From an uncultured Phascolarctobacterium sp. (lineage in GTDB: Bacteria > Bacillota > Negativicutes > Acidaminococcales > Acidaminococcaceae), in contig NZ_CAKPTG010000022.1 in assembly GCF_934190775.1 (NCBI RefSeq), positions 1 through 44,221 of the forward strand: a DNA stretch of 44,221 nt. Direction: 5' to 3'. Shown here piece after piece: positions 24,852-33,867 of the stretch (within the stretch, counting starts at the first letter, position 1; every line of letters starts with the position of its first letter). The notes under the pieces are model-generated. The model was given only the letters and a program-made list of their open reading frames with translations, was not told the origin of the DNA and made no database searches. Both the position numbers and the translations under genes were made by a program.

Positions 24852-26237
24852 TTAATTCTTCTGTCCGCAGGCACGGGCACCAATTACACGCGCAGCCCAG
24901 ACACCGCTGGCACTCGCCTGCGATAATCCGCGTGTAATACCGGCACCGTCGCCTACCGCAAACATATTCGCAACCTTGGTTTCCAGATTGCTATCCAGCT
25001 CGAGGCGTGCGCTGTAGAATTTTACCTCTACGCCGTAAAGCAGCGTATCAGCATTCGCCATACCGGGAGCAATCTTATCCAAAGCATAAATCATTTCAAT
25101 GATATCATCTAGATGGCGTTTAGGCAAGACCAAACTTAAATCACCCGGCGTTGCACTGAGCGTCGGTTTGGTAAAGCTCTTGAGCATACGCTTTTCATTC
25201 GTGCGTCTGCCCTTCACCAGATCACCGAAGCGCTGCACCAGCACGCCGCCTCCCAGCATGTTGGAGAACGAAGCGATACGCTTGCCGTACTGCAGAGGCT
25301 CGTGGAAGGGCTCGGTAAACTTGCTGCTCACCAAAAGCGCAAAGTTGGTGTTCTTGCTGTGCATTTTGGGGTCGCGGTAGCTGTGGCCGTTAACCGTAAT
25401 GATGCCGTCCGTGTTTTCCGCCACTACATAGCCATAGGGATTCATGCAGAAGGTACGCACCACGTCATTATAAAGCGAGGTACGGTACAAAATTTTTGCC
25501 TCATACACCTCGTCGGTGATATGCTTGAACACCTCTGCCGGCACCTCCACACGCACGCCGATATCCACCTGATTATTGATAAAATCAAGGCCCATCTTAG
25601 CGCACTGCTCTGTGTACCATTCCGCACCGGCGCGGCCGGGAGCGGCAATCAGATACTTGCAGGCAATCTTCTCGCCCTTGTTCAACTCCAGCACAAAGGT
25701 TCCGTCCTCCTGACGGCAGATTTCTTCAACCGCGGTATTGCAGCGGATTTCAATATTATCCTCCAAAAACTTATGGATGTTTTCCATAATCACGAGGTTG
25801 TTTTCCGTACCCAGATGGCGTACCTTGGCGTTCAGCAGATGCAAGTCGTATTTCAACGCCTGCACGCCTATTTTGCTGTTCTTGGTAGAAAAATATTCAC
25901 CGGGAGCACCATGACGGCAGTTTAGCTCATCAACATAATCAATCAGCTCGATAACCTTGTCCTCCGGCAGATATTCGTTCAGCCAGCCGCCGAATTCCGT
26001 CGTAAAATTATATTTGCCGTCCGAAAAAGCACCGGCACCGCCAAAGCCGCGCATAATGCTGCAGGGGCTGCAGTTAATGCAGTGATCAACCTTCTTGGCT
26101 GCCAACGGGCAGAAGCGCTTTTCAATCGTATTGCCGGCCTCCAGCATAATAACCTTCATCTGCGGATACTTCAACACAAACTCATAGGCTGCAAAAATTG
26201 CGGCAGGACCGCCACCGATAATAGCTACATCATACAT
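24852..26237 (-). CDS. FAD-dependent dehydrogenase, COG2509 type
   Basis: A 461-residue flavoprotein with the N-terminal dinucleotide motif IIGGGPAAIFAAYEF. It is followed by a cysteine-rich stretch (CPLAAKKVDHCINCSPC, about 42-58) and GFGGAGAFSDGKYNF. This arrangement is typical of uncharacterised COG2509 NAD(FAD)-utilising dehydrogenases. The C-terminal FAD-closing motif is NMFAVGDGAGITRGLSQASASG near 430. The substrate is unknown; the cysteines could ligate a metal or take part in redox chemistry. GGAGGAGAA precedes the ATG. It stands after a terminator and in front of the small membrane protein gene. Confidence 0.88.
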   Translation of the reverse strand: MYDVAIIGGGPAAIFAAYEFVLKYPQMKVIMLEAGNTIEKRFCPLAAKKVDHCINCSPCSIMRGFGGAGAFSDGKYNFTTEFGGWLNEYLPEDKVIELIDYVDELNCRHGAPGEYFSTKNSKIGVQALKYDLHLLNAKVRHLGTENNLVIMENIHKFLEDNIEIRCNTAVEEICRQEDGTFVLELNKGEKIACKYLIAAPGRAGAEWYTEQCAKMGLDFINNQVDIGVRVEVPAEVFKHITDEVYEAKILYRTSLYNDVVRTFCMNPYGYVVAENTDGIITVNGHSYRDPKMHSKNTNFALLVSSKFTEPFHEPLQYGKRIASFSNMLGGGVLVQRFGDLVKGRRTNEKRMLKSFTKPTLSATPGDLSLVLPKRHLDDIIEMIYALDKIAPGMANADTLLYGVEVKFYSARLELDSNLETKVANMFAVGDGAGITRGLSQASASGVWAARVIGARACGQKN

Positions 26238-26267
26238 AAATTCTCCTCCTTATTATATCCCATAAAA

Positions 26268-26298
26268 AAACCGCAGCCTCATTTTTTTACTGCGGTTT
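26268..26298. terminator. Terminator of the DUF190 gene
   Basis: AAACCGCAG (26268-26276) pairs exactly with CTGCGGTTT (26290-26298). On the minus strand it is followed by TTTTATG. It separates the DUF190 gene from the FAD dehydrogenase. Confidence 0.85.
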
Positions 26299-26304
26299 AT
26301 CAGC

Positions 26305-26733
26305 TTATTGCTGTTGTTCCTGTTGCTTGCGCAGATAGCTTGGCTGCGGTGAGCCGTTGTTGATATCCTTGTAGCCTTCTGCCGACTTACGCATAAAATC
26401 GGTTACCAGATAATCAGCCTCACCCATTACCACTAAGGCATGGGTTGCATTCTTTTCCAGAAACGGCAGAATCTTTTCGAGGTTTTCCTTTTTATCCACC
26501 AGCTCCACAATAACAGGGAAATTAGCATTGCCGCTGATAAATGTGCTGACAGCACGCCCAACGCCGCGCACCTTGGTAGCATAGCCTTCAATGCCCTTGA
26601 TAACAGTACCGCCGGCAAGGCCTAAGGAGCGTGCTTCACGCAGAATTGCTTTATAAAGCGGAATATCCTCAAAGAGAACATCCTCGCCTGTATAAATCTT
26701 TAAATACGAGGTTTTGTTAAATTCTAAAGCCAT
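26305..26733 (-). CDS. DUF190 family protein
   Basis: A 142-residue protein of the DUF190 family. It opens with the LKIYTGEDVLFEDIPLYKAILREARSLGLAGGTVIKGIEGY core (residues 11-51) and has a ferredoxin-like beta-alpha-beta pattern, as in PII-like proteins (VIVELVDKKENLEKILPFLE). Many members lie next to the fluoride exporter CrcB, which is not seen here. The C-terminal 25 residues are polar and glutamine-rich. The function is unproven; a PII-like signalling or nucleotide sensing role is a family-based guess. Confidence 0.88.
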   Translation of the reverse strand: MALEFNKTSYLKIYTGEDVLFEDIPLYKAILREARSLGLAGGTVIKGIEGYATKVRGVGRAVSTFISGNANFPVIVELVDKKENLEKILPFLEKNATHALVVMGEADYLVTDFMRKSAEGYKDINNGSPQPSYLRKQQEQQQ

Positions 26734-26845
26734 GGTTCTACACCTCCAGCCATCATTGCAATTTTCTTATATTATTATAATTCGGCGCTTGGGAAACAAT
26801 TCCTGCCATATATAGGCAAAAAATTCTTATCCTTGCATTTAGGAC

Positions 26846-26874
26846 TTGTCAGCAGAACGATAATACTTTATGAT
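26846..26874 (+). promoter_or_regulatory. Promoter of the thioesterase gene
   Basis: TTGTCA (26846-26851) and TATGAT (26869-26874) are separated by 17 bases, about 40 bases before the start. Confidence 0.65.
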
Positions 26875-26913
26875 ATAAGCGTATGATTTGATTATTGAAA
26901 GAGGGTTTTAAGC

Positions 26914-27297
26914 ATGACAAATTTACAGACCGGACTTACCGGCACCGCTAACGTAACCGTAACCGAGGCTAATATTGCCGCTACTATGAAAAGCGGCTCT
27001 TTAGCTGTTTTTGCCACTCCCGCTATGTGCGCACTGATGGAGGAGGCTGCCTGCGCCGCAGTCAACGCTCATCTGGAGGAGGGCAGCGGCACTGTAGGCA
27101 TCAGCCTGAATATTACGCATGACCGCGCTACCGCTATGGGCGACAGTGTTACCGCTACCGCTAAGCTGACTGCGGTTGACGGACGCAAGCTGACCTTTGA
27201 GGTGAGTGCTGCGGACAGCAAGGGCGTTATCGGCAAGGGTACGCATGAGCGTTTTATTATTGATAATGAAAAGTTTATGGCGAAGGTGAATAAGTAA
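26914..27297 (+). CDS. FlK-like hot-dog thioesterase
   Basis: A 127-residue single hot-dog domain protein resembling the fluoroacetyl-CoA thioesterase FlK group. The central helix is VFATPAMCALMEEAACAAVN and is followed by the strand GTVGISLNITHDRATAMGDSVTATA, whose conserved His fits the family's catalytic region. It would hydrolyse an acyl-CoA; the substrate is not readable from sequence. It is a single gene flanked by its own promoter and terminator. Confidence 0.85.
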   Translation: MTNLQTGLTGTANVTVTEANIAATMKSGSLAVFATPAMCALMEEAACAAVNAHLEEGSGTVGISLNITHDRATAMGDSVTATAKLTAVDGRKLTFEVSAADSKGVIGKGTHERFIIDNEKFMAKVNK

Positions 27298-27332
27298 GTT
27301 CAGCAAGACCAAAAAATAGCATACTGAAAGCT

Positions 27333-27370
27333 AAAAAGCTGTTTCCACTCAAACATGGAAACAGCTTTTT
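27333..27370 (+). terminator. Terminator of the thioesterase gene
   Basis: A perfect 15-bp pairing AAAAAGCTGTTTCCA/TGGAAACAGCTTTTT with an 8-base loop. It lies between the thioesterase gene and the convergent hipA gene and can work in both directions. Confidence 0.92.
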
Positions 27371-27430
27371 CTTCATCAGACCCTGTCTTTTAGCCGATTC
27401 TTAGATTTTTCTAAAATGGGAATATGTATT

Positions 27431-28690
27431 TTATTCGTAACATGCGTTGAATGCAGGTCTCATTTCTTCAATTTGTCTGCGGGTCAGAGCATATCTGGCG
27501 GCGGTTCTTTCCCAGTTATCTCTGACGATTTGCAAAATATCTTCCGCCACCGCCTCAGCATCCGATTTTGAAATGCCAAATTTCACAGCGGTCTGCACTG
27601 CAAGATCAATACTGATGCTGTTATCATCCTCATCCACATTGAGAGACAACTCTTCACCGTAAGGAACCGGGTTTACATCATACAAAGGTGAAAGGATCCA
27701 GCCCTTGTCTGTCAATATAAATGCATGGTTCCTCAGATGATCATCAGTATTGGTAACCGCCATATTAAACACGATACGTTTCCAAAGTTCGATTAAATCC
27801 TTCTTAGGCTGCGCACCATAGGACTTGATAAAAGCTGCTATATCCAGATAGCTACTTCCATCAGCAGCAGATGCGCCGTCTTTTTTCCCAAGCAACGTCA
27901 TCGCCGAGGCGAAATGTACTCGCTTACTTCCTAGACGATCAAAACGCTTTATCAGGAAAGTGCTTCCAAGTGGTGAAAACTTCTCAAGCTTAGCCTCTGG
28001 GACATTCAGACCGCAGAGCGCTGCAAGATCATGTGCCACAATTTCCCAAGCTCCGGTATCATTTTCATCGTTCTTTGACGGGAACTTTGCAATCCAAAGC
28101 TGATCTTTTGTATCTACTACGGTTGCCTTCGGTCTGGCACCACCCAGAGAAGAACCTGGCTTGATCAGCTGATTCAGCCATTTTTCTGTTAAACCGGTCT
28201 CATCATTTTCAAAGTTTCTGGAGGCTTCCTCCAATGTGCGAAGCGTAGCCCAAGGTGGAGCGGCTGTTTCCTTATCATCAGAAAGAAATGGACCTTCCGG
28301 ATTTACCTTAAAGCGAATGCCGCCCATTCGGGTTTCATCGTACACACCAAGCAGGTAATCGCTATCATAAAGCTTTGAAGGCTTACGGCCCTCCTTTTCC
28401 GCAAGAATTCTTTCACGCTTATTCATAAGCACGCGTCCCCAGCGGTCCGGAGAAGCATCTGCAAACAAACAAAAAATATTCTTACCGGTCGGATACTGTC
28501 TACCGGAATACGGCATAAGCTCTGGATCCAGAGTTAGAGTAAGACCCGTTTTTTTCAGCCAGCCTTTATCGTATTCAAACGAATAGGATTCTCCGCCTTT
28601 GATAACATTTACATATAAACTTCCCATAAGGACAGGCTGATCTGTACTAAAATCATCATAAACGAAGATTGTTTTCTGATTTATTGCCAT
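27431..28690 (-). CDS. hipA: HipA-type serine/threonine kinase toxin
   Basis: A 419-residue HipA-like kinase. It has the N-terminal HipA_N subdomain (VLMGSLYVN to about 110, with ASPDRWGR). The HipA_C kinase core follows: the glycine-rich GSSLGGARPKA near 193, the lysine in LWIAKFPSK, the catalytic loop NTDDHLRNHAF near 320, and the metal site LSPLYDVNPVP near 338. HipA kinases stop translation by phosphorylating targets such as glutamyl-tRNA synthetase; this member's target is unknown. Its ATG overlaps the hipB stop by one base. All key residues are present, so it is probably active when HipB is lost. Confidence 0.9.
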   Translation of the reverse strand: MAINQKTIFVYDDFSTDQPVLMGSLYVNVIKGGESYSFEYDKGWLKKTGLTLTLDPELMPYSGRQYPTGKNIFCLFADASPDRWGRVLMNKRERILAEKEGRKPSKLYDSDYLLGVYDETRMGGIRFKVNPEGPFLSDDKETAAPPWATLRTLEEASRNFENDETGLTEKWLNQLIKPGSSLGGARPKATVVDTKDQLWIAKFPSKNDENDTGAWEIVAHDLAALCGLNVPEAKLEKFSPLGSTFLIKRFDRLGSKRVHFASAMTLLGKKDGASAADGSSYLDIAAFIKSYGAQPKKDLIELWKRIVFNMAVTNTDDHLRNHAFILTDKGWILSPLYDVNPVPYGEELSLNVDEDDNSISIDLAVQTAVKFGISKSDAEAVAEDILQIVRDNWERTAARYALTRRQIEEMRPAFNACYE

Positions 28691-29010
28691 TATTCAGACC
28701 TCCTTGGTGCACGTTTCTTTGTAATCAGATTTAGATCCTGCAGTTGTCTGCCCATCTCATCATCCCTAGCGACAAGAAGCAGGTCTTTATCAAGATTGTT
28801 TAAGGCATGCAGGACGGCTGCATATATACCCATAGCTACCGACGGATCTCCCTTTTCAACCTTCCAAAGAGAGGCGCGACTGATTCCGGCACGTTCAGCC
28901 ACCAGTTCAGCAGATAAACTCCGTCTGAGTCTTGCAAGCTTAATTTGTTCTCCCATAGTCTGCAGGATTTCTTCTGTTCCCGGTAATATATTATACGCAG
29001 CTTTCTTCAT
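28690..29010 (-). CDS. hipB: HipB-type HTH antitoxin
   Basis: A 106-residue XRE-type repressor. The helix-turn-helix spans about residues 19-70 (MGEQIKLARLRRSLSAELVAERAGISRASLWKVEKGDPS). The C-terminal basic tail (KKRAPRRSE) resembles the flexible HipB end. It is translationally coupled to hipA and preceded by a promoter with a palindromic operator, the usual autoregulated toxin-antitoxin layout. The pair lies on the chromosome side of the tRNA remnant, so it may belong to the flanking DNA or to an older insertion. Confidence 0.9.
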   Translation of the reverse strand: MKKAAYNILPGTEEILQTMGEQIKLARLRRSLSAELVAERAGISRASLWKVEKGDPSVAMGIYAAVLHALNNLDKDLLLVARDDEMGRQLQDLNLITKKRAPRRSE

Positions 29011-29028
29011 TTCTAATCACCGCCCTCA

Positions 29029-29068
29029 TTATGTTTATTATTATAAACATAAATGGTTATCTTGTCAA
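29029..29068 (-). promoter_or_regulatory. hipBA promoter and operator
   Basis: On the minus strand TTGACA (29063-29068) and TATAAT (29040-29045) are 17 bases apart, a near-perfect promoter. A perfect inverted repeat TTATGTTTAT/ATAAACATAA (29029-29052) covers the -10 box and is the likely HipB operator. Confidence 0.85.
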
Positions 29069-29130
29069 CTTTAGAAAACATTATGTATTATGCGATGCTG
29101 TTCAAGGATACTGTTCTGGAAGCCACACAA

Positions 29131-29160
29131 AAAGCCCCCGGACATAAGTCCAGGGGTTCT
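29131..29160 (-). terminator. Terminator behind the tRNA-Arg fragment
   Basis: On the minus strand CCCCTGGAC/GTCCGGGGG (one G-T pair, 4-base loop) is followed by CTTTTT. It sits 6 bases beyond the CCA end, as expected for an original tRNA terminator. Confidence 0.8.
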
Positions 29161-29165
29161 TCTTT

Positions 29166-29210
29166 TGGTGATCCCGGCCAGAATCGAACTGGCGACCTAC
29201 CGCTTAGGAG
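29166..29210 (-). pseudogene. 3' half of tRNA-Arg(CCU), attachment site
   Basis: Read on the minus strand, these 45 bases form the 3' part of a tRNA. They contain loop bases with anticodon CCT followed by AA, the anticodon stem strand GCGGT, variable loop AGGTC, and a complete T arm (GCCAG, TTCGAAT, CTGGC). The acceptor strand CGGGATC, discriminator A and CCA follow. The 5' half is missing: beyond position 29210 the sequence no longer fits a tRNA. This is how one end of an element inserted in a tRNA gene looks. The intact tRNA should lie at the element's other end, to the right of the window. Confidence 0.9.
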
Positions 29211-29215
29211 TTATC

Positions 29216-29348
29216 TTATTGGCTTACAGCCGTTAATGCACGTATATTTTGTATGTATTTTTTAATTATTTCATCAAGATAGTATTCAAATTGTTTATTC
29301 TCTCCACTTTTTCCATACGTTTTAAGCTGTTGTTGTATAGTAAATTGT
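29216..29348 (-). other. Open frame without a normal start, after hsdR
   Basis: About 45 codons are open on the minus strand between hsdR and the tRNA remnant. They encode a polar peptide that includes QFTIQQQLKTYG and YYLDEIIKKYIQNIRAL. There is no ATG, GTG or TTG start; GAGGAG lies ahead of an ATA codon. It could be a remnant of a gene cut by rearrangement, or chance. No family is recognised. Confidence 0.25.
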
Positions 29349-29369
29349 ATACTATCTCCTCATTTCACA

Positions 29370-32300
29370 TCAACCGGCAATATCTTCTACCATCGCAGTC
29401 TTCTTGAAGCTATCAATAATATCGAAGATTTCATCGAGCTGCGGCCCTTCGAAAATATTGTATATTGTCTTGGGCTTGTCAAAAGGCGCTTTTTCTAATA
29501 CCTCATCTGTTTTTACATATCCATTAGCACAAACGTAATCAATCAGTTTCTCTACAAACACTATTTGATTCTGGTTAAGCTTTTGGCTATTGATGATGCT
29601 TGTAAAAGCATCCCTAACTGACTCCTTATCCATACCAGCTATATTACGAACCAAAATACCAATAGGTGTATCCTTAAACTCTCTCTTATAATCTGCTTCA
29701 TTTCCTAATTGCTTTAGAAAAACATTCTGCAGACCATGTAATTCCGCATCAGTAATTGGTTTATTATGCGTAAGCTTGAAAATAGCCAGGCTGTCTTTGT
29801 TTTCTTCAATATAACGGTTAACTTTTTTCTTATAGTTCTCAAAATCTTGTACTATAGGCAGTACGTCTCCTTCCTTCGTCTCCACAATAGGATCAGTAAG
29901 AACGGTTTTGATTATTTTAGTTTTCCTACCATCATACAGCAGCTGAATAAGGTCACGCAGTTCTTTCCTTGTATTCTCAAACAGCAAAATGTCATTAGCC
30001 TTCCAGTATTCATCGCTCTGGATTAACTTAATTTCAGGCAACTTATTCTTAACTTGAGGTATGCCAGACTTTCCCTCTAACATTTCCGCTGTCTTTGTTA
30101 GCTGATTTTTACAAGTATTAAAAGAGCTACGTTTCTCAATAAATGCTATCATCAAGCCATACATAAAGTTGTCAAAGCGTTTTGCGTACTCATCTTGTTC
30201 TTCGTTATATACTAATGGCGCAATCTCTTTGCAAAGCTCTCCAACAGCTTCACTGCTAAGGCACTGGAACGCCTCTTTGCTATTGTAGGCCTCTACATAT
30301 CTACGCTTCAAGCGTACAACAACAGACTGCTTATTAAGCGCTAGTATCTGCCCAACAACGATATCAATAAGCTCATTTCTGAATGCCTGATACTTTTCTT
30401 CAGCAAAGACAGGCTCCTGCATGGCTTTTATCAACGTTATCTGTTTAATGAAGATGCTTTCAGTTAACGATATAATCTTGTTGCCCTCAACGCCATTCTT
30501 TTTAGCTCTGAAGAACTCAAAATTCTGCCCATAATCAAAGATAAAGAAATACTTTTTATCTTCATACTCCCCATTTCTGGAATCTACACAGTTCAAATTT
30601 TCACAAAGACGAGTACCACGACCAATCATCTGCCAGAATTTAGTTTTGCTGTGAACTTTTTTGAAAAATACAAGATTTACAAGCTCAGGAACATCTATAC
30701 CTGTATCCATCATATCAACAGATACCGCAATAAAGGGATTTTTATCTGGCACTTTAAAATCATCAATAATGCTCTGTGCGTAATCATCCTCACATACTAC
30801 AACAGAAGCAAAATGTCCAGCATATTGTGGATATAATTTGTCAAAACGCTCAACTATATATCTTGCATGTTCTTTTGTGGCAGCAAAAATAATACTCTTA
30901 CCCAGCTTATCTCCACCGTTGATTTTAATACCTCGCTCCATAAGATCAGTAATACACCTGTCAACAGTGCCTCTGTTGAACACTATTTTATTTATCAACC
31001 CTTCGGCGATATATTCAGGCATATCATTAGTACCATCTTCGGTAAAATCATCTTCATAACGCTTTTTATCATCATCTGACAGCTGATCATAATCAATACC
31101 TTCGCTTACGAACTTTGATTTTACCTCATAGTTATAATATGGCACAAGATAGCCTTCTTCTACTGCTGTATCATATTCATAAGCAAATGTCGGTACGTTA
31201 TCTTCCATTTGAAAGAACTCATAGGTATTTTTATCTACTTCGGTCTTTGGCGTGGCTGTCAATCCAACCAGGATTGCATCAAAATAGTCAAAAATAACCT
31301 TGTATTTTTTGAAAATACTGCGGTGCGCTTCATCAATAATTATCATATCAAAATGTGCCGGTGTATATAAAAGGCTACCATTCTTTGATTTTGTATCATC
31401 AATAGCACCCAGCATAGTCGGGTACGTAGAAAATACTATTCTGGAGTTAAAGTCCTGCTTATTCTCGCATAAATTACACAGCGGCATTTTAGGTAAACAA
31501 TCTTTGAAGGCATCCCTGGCCTGTCTAACCAAAGCTCTACGGTCAGCCAGAAACAGTACGTTAGTAACCTGTCCAGCTTTAGACATAACATCCGTCAAGC
31601 TAGCAGCGGTTCTAGTTTTACCTGTACCAGTAGCCATTACAAGTAAATGTCTTCGACTTTTATTGCGTAATCCATCACATACGGCACGGATTGCCTCTAT
31701 CTGATAATGTCGTCCACTAACATTTTCATCAATTTGGATTGTTCCTGGATCGACCGCTGACGAACGACGATTCATAAGCTTTTCCAGATCTTCTTTACTA
31801 AAGACAGAACTTACTAACCTCTCCGGCATTGATACATCGTCCCAAAAATATGTTTCAAAACCATTAGTATAGAAAATAAAAGGTCTGCGTTTAAACTTTC
31901 TTTCAATACAATCAGCATAAAGTTCAGCTTGCTTCTTGCCTTTTTTCGGATCTAAAGAAGTTCTTTTAGCTTCAACTACAGCTAAAGGTAAGCCATTATC
32001 ACCAAAAAGCAGGTAATCTACAAAGCCTTTCTGCCCAAGAACATTAGTCATATCATTGACTTCGTATTCCTCGACAACGTTATAGCCAGCTTCTCCCTTA
32101 AAGGTCCAGCCCATCAGCTTAAGATCTAAATCAATATAACGCTTACGTGTTTCATACTCCGAAATCCCCTCAGAGCTGAAGCTACGTTGCTCTACATTAG
32201 TTGCTTTAGCTTTAGCAAGTGCATCAGCCATATCAGCAAGTTTCTGCTCCATAGCCTTAATCTGTGCGTCTTTAGCTACAACCAGGCTTTCTTGCTTTTT

Positions 32301-32753
32301 AATTTTTTCAATATCCAGCTCAACATGCTGACTAGGAACCTCTTGTTCGTTAAAAGTACGTTCCTCATATTTGTCTCCGTAACAGTAATCAATCCATTGA
32401 ACAAACTCAAATAAGCCCTTCAAACTAAAAATTCCCTCTTGCGGACTTACATTTTTCCCTGTATGCACAGCTAAATTTCCAAGCTTAATAATATAAGGCA
32501 ACTTCTTCCAGGTATCCTCGCCTAAAGCGTCTTTGAATGAAGGCTCATGAATCAAAGACTGCAGATTATCGCGATAAGGCATATCTATGGTCTTATCTAC
32601 TGCATAAACCCACTTCACAGCCAATTCTAAAGCCTTCCGGCAGCCAATAGCACACATAGCAGGACTAGAAGTATAAACTTTTTCTGCTTCAATAGCTGCT
32701 GAAGCAAACATTTTGTAGTTTTTCTGTCCTTCTAAAAATGAGAAATTAGCCAT
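29370..32753 (-). CDS. hsdR: Type I restriction enzyme, R subunit
   Basis: A 1127-residue restriction and translocation subunit. Domains in order: a DUF4145-like N-terminal domain (1-125); a coiled-coil stretch (about 150-195); the nuclease domain with GFVDYLLF and the catalytic AVVEAKRT (about 240-265); and a superfamily 2 helicase. The helicase shows MATGTGKTRT, IIIDEAHRS, GLTATPKT and QMIGRGTRLC. An EcoEI-type C-terminal domain follows. It cuts unmodified DNA only when bound to the M2S complex. It is the last gene of the hsdM-hsdS-hsdS-hsdR run and appears intact. Base composition is lower in GC than the chromosome genes to the left. Confidence 0.95.
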   Translation of the reverse strand: MANFSFLEGQKNYKMFASAAIEAEKVYTSSPAMCAIGCRKALELAVKWVYAVDKTIDMPYRDNLQSLIHEPSFKDALGEDTWKKLPYIIKLGNLAVHTGKNVSPQEGIFSLKGLFEFVQWIDYCYGDKYEERTFNEQEVPSQHVELDIEKIKKQESLVVAKDAQIKAMEQKLADMADALAKAKATNVEQRSFSSEGISEYETRKRYIDLDLKLMGWTFKGEAGYNVVEEYEVNDMTNVLGQKGFVDYLLFGDNGLPLAVVEAKRTSLDPKKGKKQAELYADCIERKFKRRPFIFYTNGFETYFWDDVSMPERLVSSVFSKEDLEKLMNRRSSAVDPGTIQIDENVSGRHYQIEAIRAVCDGLRNKSRRHLLVMATGTGKTRTAASLTDVMSKAGQVTNVLFLADRRALVRQARDAFKDCLPKMPLCNLCENKQDFNSRIVFSTYPTMLGAIDDTKSKNGSLLYTPAHFDMIIIDEAHRSIFKKYKVIFDYFDAILVGLTATPKTEVDKNTYEFFQMEDNVPTFAYEYDTAVEEGYLVPYYNYEVKSKFVSEGIDYDQLSDDDKKRYEDDFTEDGTNDMPEYIAEGLINKIVFNRGTVDRCITDLMERGIKINGGDKLGKSIIFAATKEHARYIVERFDKLYPQYAGHFASVVVCEDDYAQSIIDDFKVPDKNPFIAVSVDMMDTGIDVPELVNLVFFKKVHSKTKFWQMIGRGTRLCENLNCVDSRNGEYEDKKYFFIFDYGQNFEFFRAKKNGVEGNKIISLTESIFIKQITLIKAMQEPVFAEEKYQAFRNELIDIVVGQILALNKQSVVVRLKRRYVEAYNSKEAFQCLSSEAVGELCKEIAPLVYNEEQDEYAKRFDNFMYGLMIAFIEKRSSFNTCKNQLTKTAEMLEGKSGIPQVKNKLPEIKLIQSDEYWKANDILLFENTRKELRDLIQLLYDGRKTKIIKTVLTDPIVETKEGDVLPIVQDFENYKKKVNRYIEENKDSLAIFKLTHNKPITDAELHGLQNVFLKQLGNEADYKREFKDTPIGILVRNIAGMDKESVRDAFTSIINSQKLNQNQIVFVEKLIDYVCANGYVKTDEVLEKAPFDKPKTIYNIFEGPQLDEIFDIIDSFKKTAMVEDIAG

Positions 32754-32814
32754 ATTGTCATCCCCTTATTAGTTAAAGTATTGCTTTATAAGTAAATTCT
32801 TAAGATTTTCTAGT

Positions 32815-33867
32815 TTATTGAAATTTAGCAGTAACAACAAATTTCGATTTGTCGACTTGTTCAGCAAAGTCAGCAAATTGGTTTTGGAGTTCGATTGGTG
32901 GCAACTTTATTTCATAATTCTGTAGAAAAGAAGCTGGTGTTCTCTTTTGCCCAGCACTACCAGTCATATTAGCTTCTGCTTCAAGCCTAAATTTTTTTGA
33001 AACAGACAAATTGTATAGCCATACAGGATTAGTGAACCCTTCAAGTGGTCTAATTACATGAAATTCTGTTGAGCCAAACCCAATGCCATTGTATAAATTA
33101 ATAGCTACTGCTCCTTTCCCATTTTCCATACAAGGTGTAATCTTAGCAAAAAGAACATCTCCTTCTATAAAATAAGTAAATCCACTTTTCACTTCACGAT
33201 ATAGCTTTTTTTCAGATGTATCGATAGAACCATCTTCGCCTACAGAAGCCATTGGGACAAATGAAACTATTAAGTCTTCCTTTAATCTAGTATCCATACT
33301 CTTTTTAGGATTAATAACAGTGCATTCCCCTAATTTTTTCTTAGGAAAACTCTCATTAGCTTGCAAAAACAACTCGACAAACCGTGACTTAACTAGCTTA
33401 TCCAAATTGATTAATTGTTCTTTTTCTTTTTTTATAAAATAATCTATCCTACCAAAAACATTTGCAATTTTAGCTTGTTCTTCTAAGGTTGGCAAAGGTA
33501 ACTGTTCATTTTGATAATCGCGAAAATAAATGTGAGGTATTGTAGCACCACTAAAGTATTTTTCTAAATGCATTGAACAAATGGCGTAGTATAAGTATGA
33601 TATATTTATATTATCATTTGGTAAAACATACTGCATCGTGCCTATAACGGAAGATTTAGCCGGCAATTTCATCGCTCTTCCTATACCAGCCCCATCTTTG
33701 ACGATAGCAATGTAATCTTTGGCTTGTTGAAAAAAATCTACACTTTTTATATATCCACTAGCTCCATATATAGGATATATTCCATCACATTCAGCTAAAT
33801 CTTTTTGGGCAATATTAGAAGAAGCTTTTTCACACACTTCTTTAAGCAAAACATACTTATGACTCAT
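32815..33867 (-). CDS. hsdS: Type I specificity subunit, two recognition domains
   Basis: A 350-residue specificity subunit that chooses the DNA target. It has two target recognition domains, about residues 5-130 and 185-320. Each is followed by a helical spacer: LPTLEEQAKIANVFGRIDYFIKKEKEQLINLDKLVKSRFVELF, then LPPIELQNQFADFAEQVDKSKF at the end, which is slightly truncated. It starts within the last codon of the shorter hsdS (ATGA overlap), so the two are translated together. The second spacer ends abruptly compared with the family norm. Confidence 0.9.
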   Translation of the reverse strand: MSHKYVLLKEVCEKASSNIAQKDLAECDGIYPIYGASGYIKSVDFFQQAKDYIAIVKDGAGIGRAMKLPAKSSVIGTMQYVLPNDNINISYLYYAICSMHLEKYFSGATIPHIYFRDYQNEQLPLPTLEEQAKIANVFGRIDYFIKKEKEQLINLDKLVKSRFVELFLQANESFPKKKLGECTVINPKKSMDTRLKEDLIVSFVPMASVGEDGSIDTSEKKLYREVKSGFTYFIEGDVLFAKITPCMENGKGAVAINLYNGIGFGSTEFHVIRPLEGFTNPVWLYNLSVSKKFRLEAEANMTGSAGQKRTPASFLQNYEIKLPPIELQNQFADFAEQVDKSKFVVTAKFQ

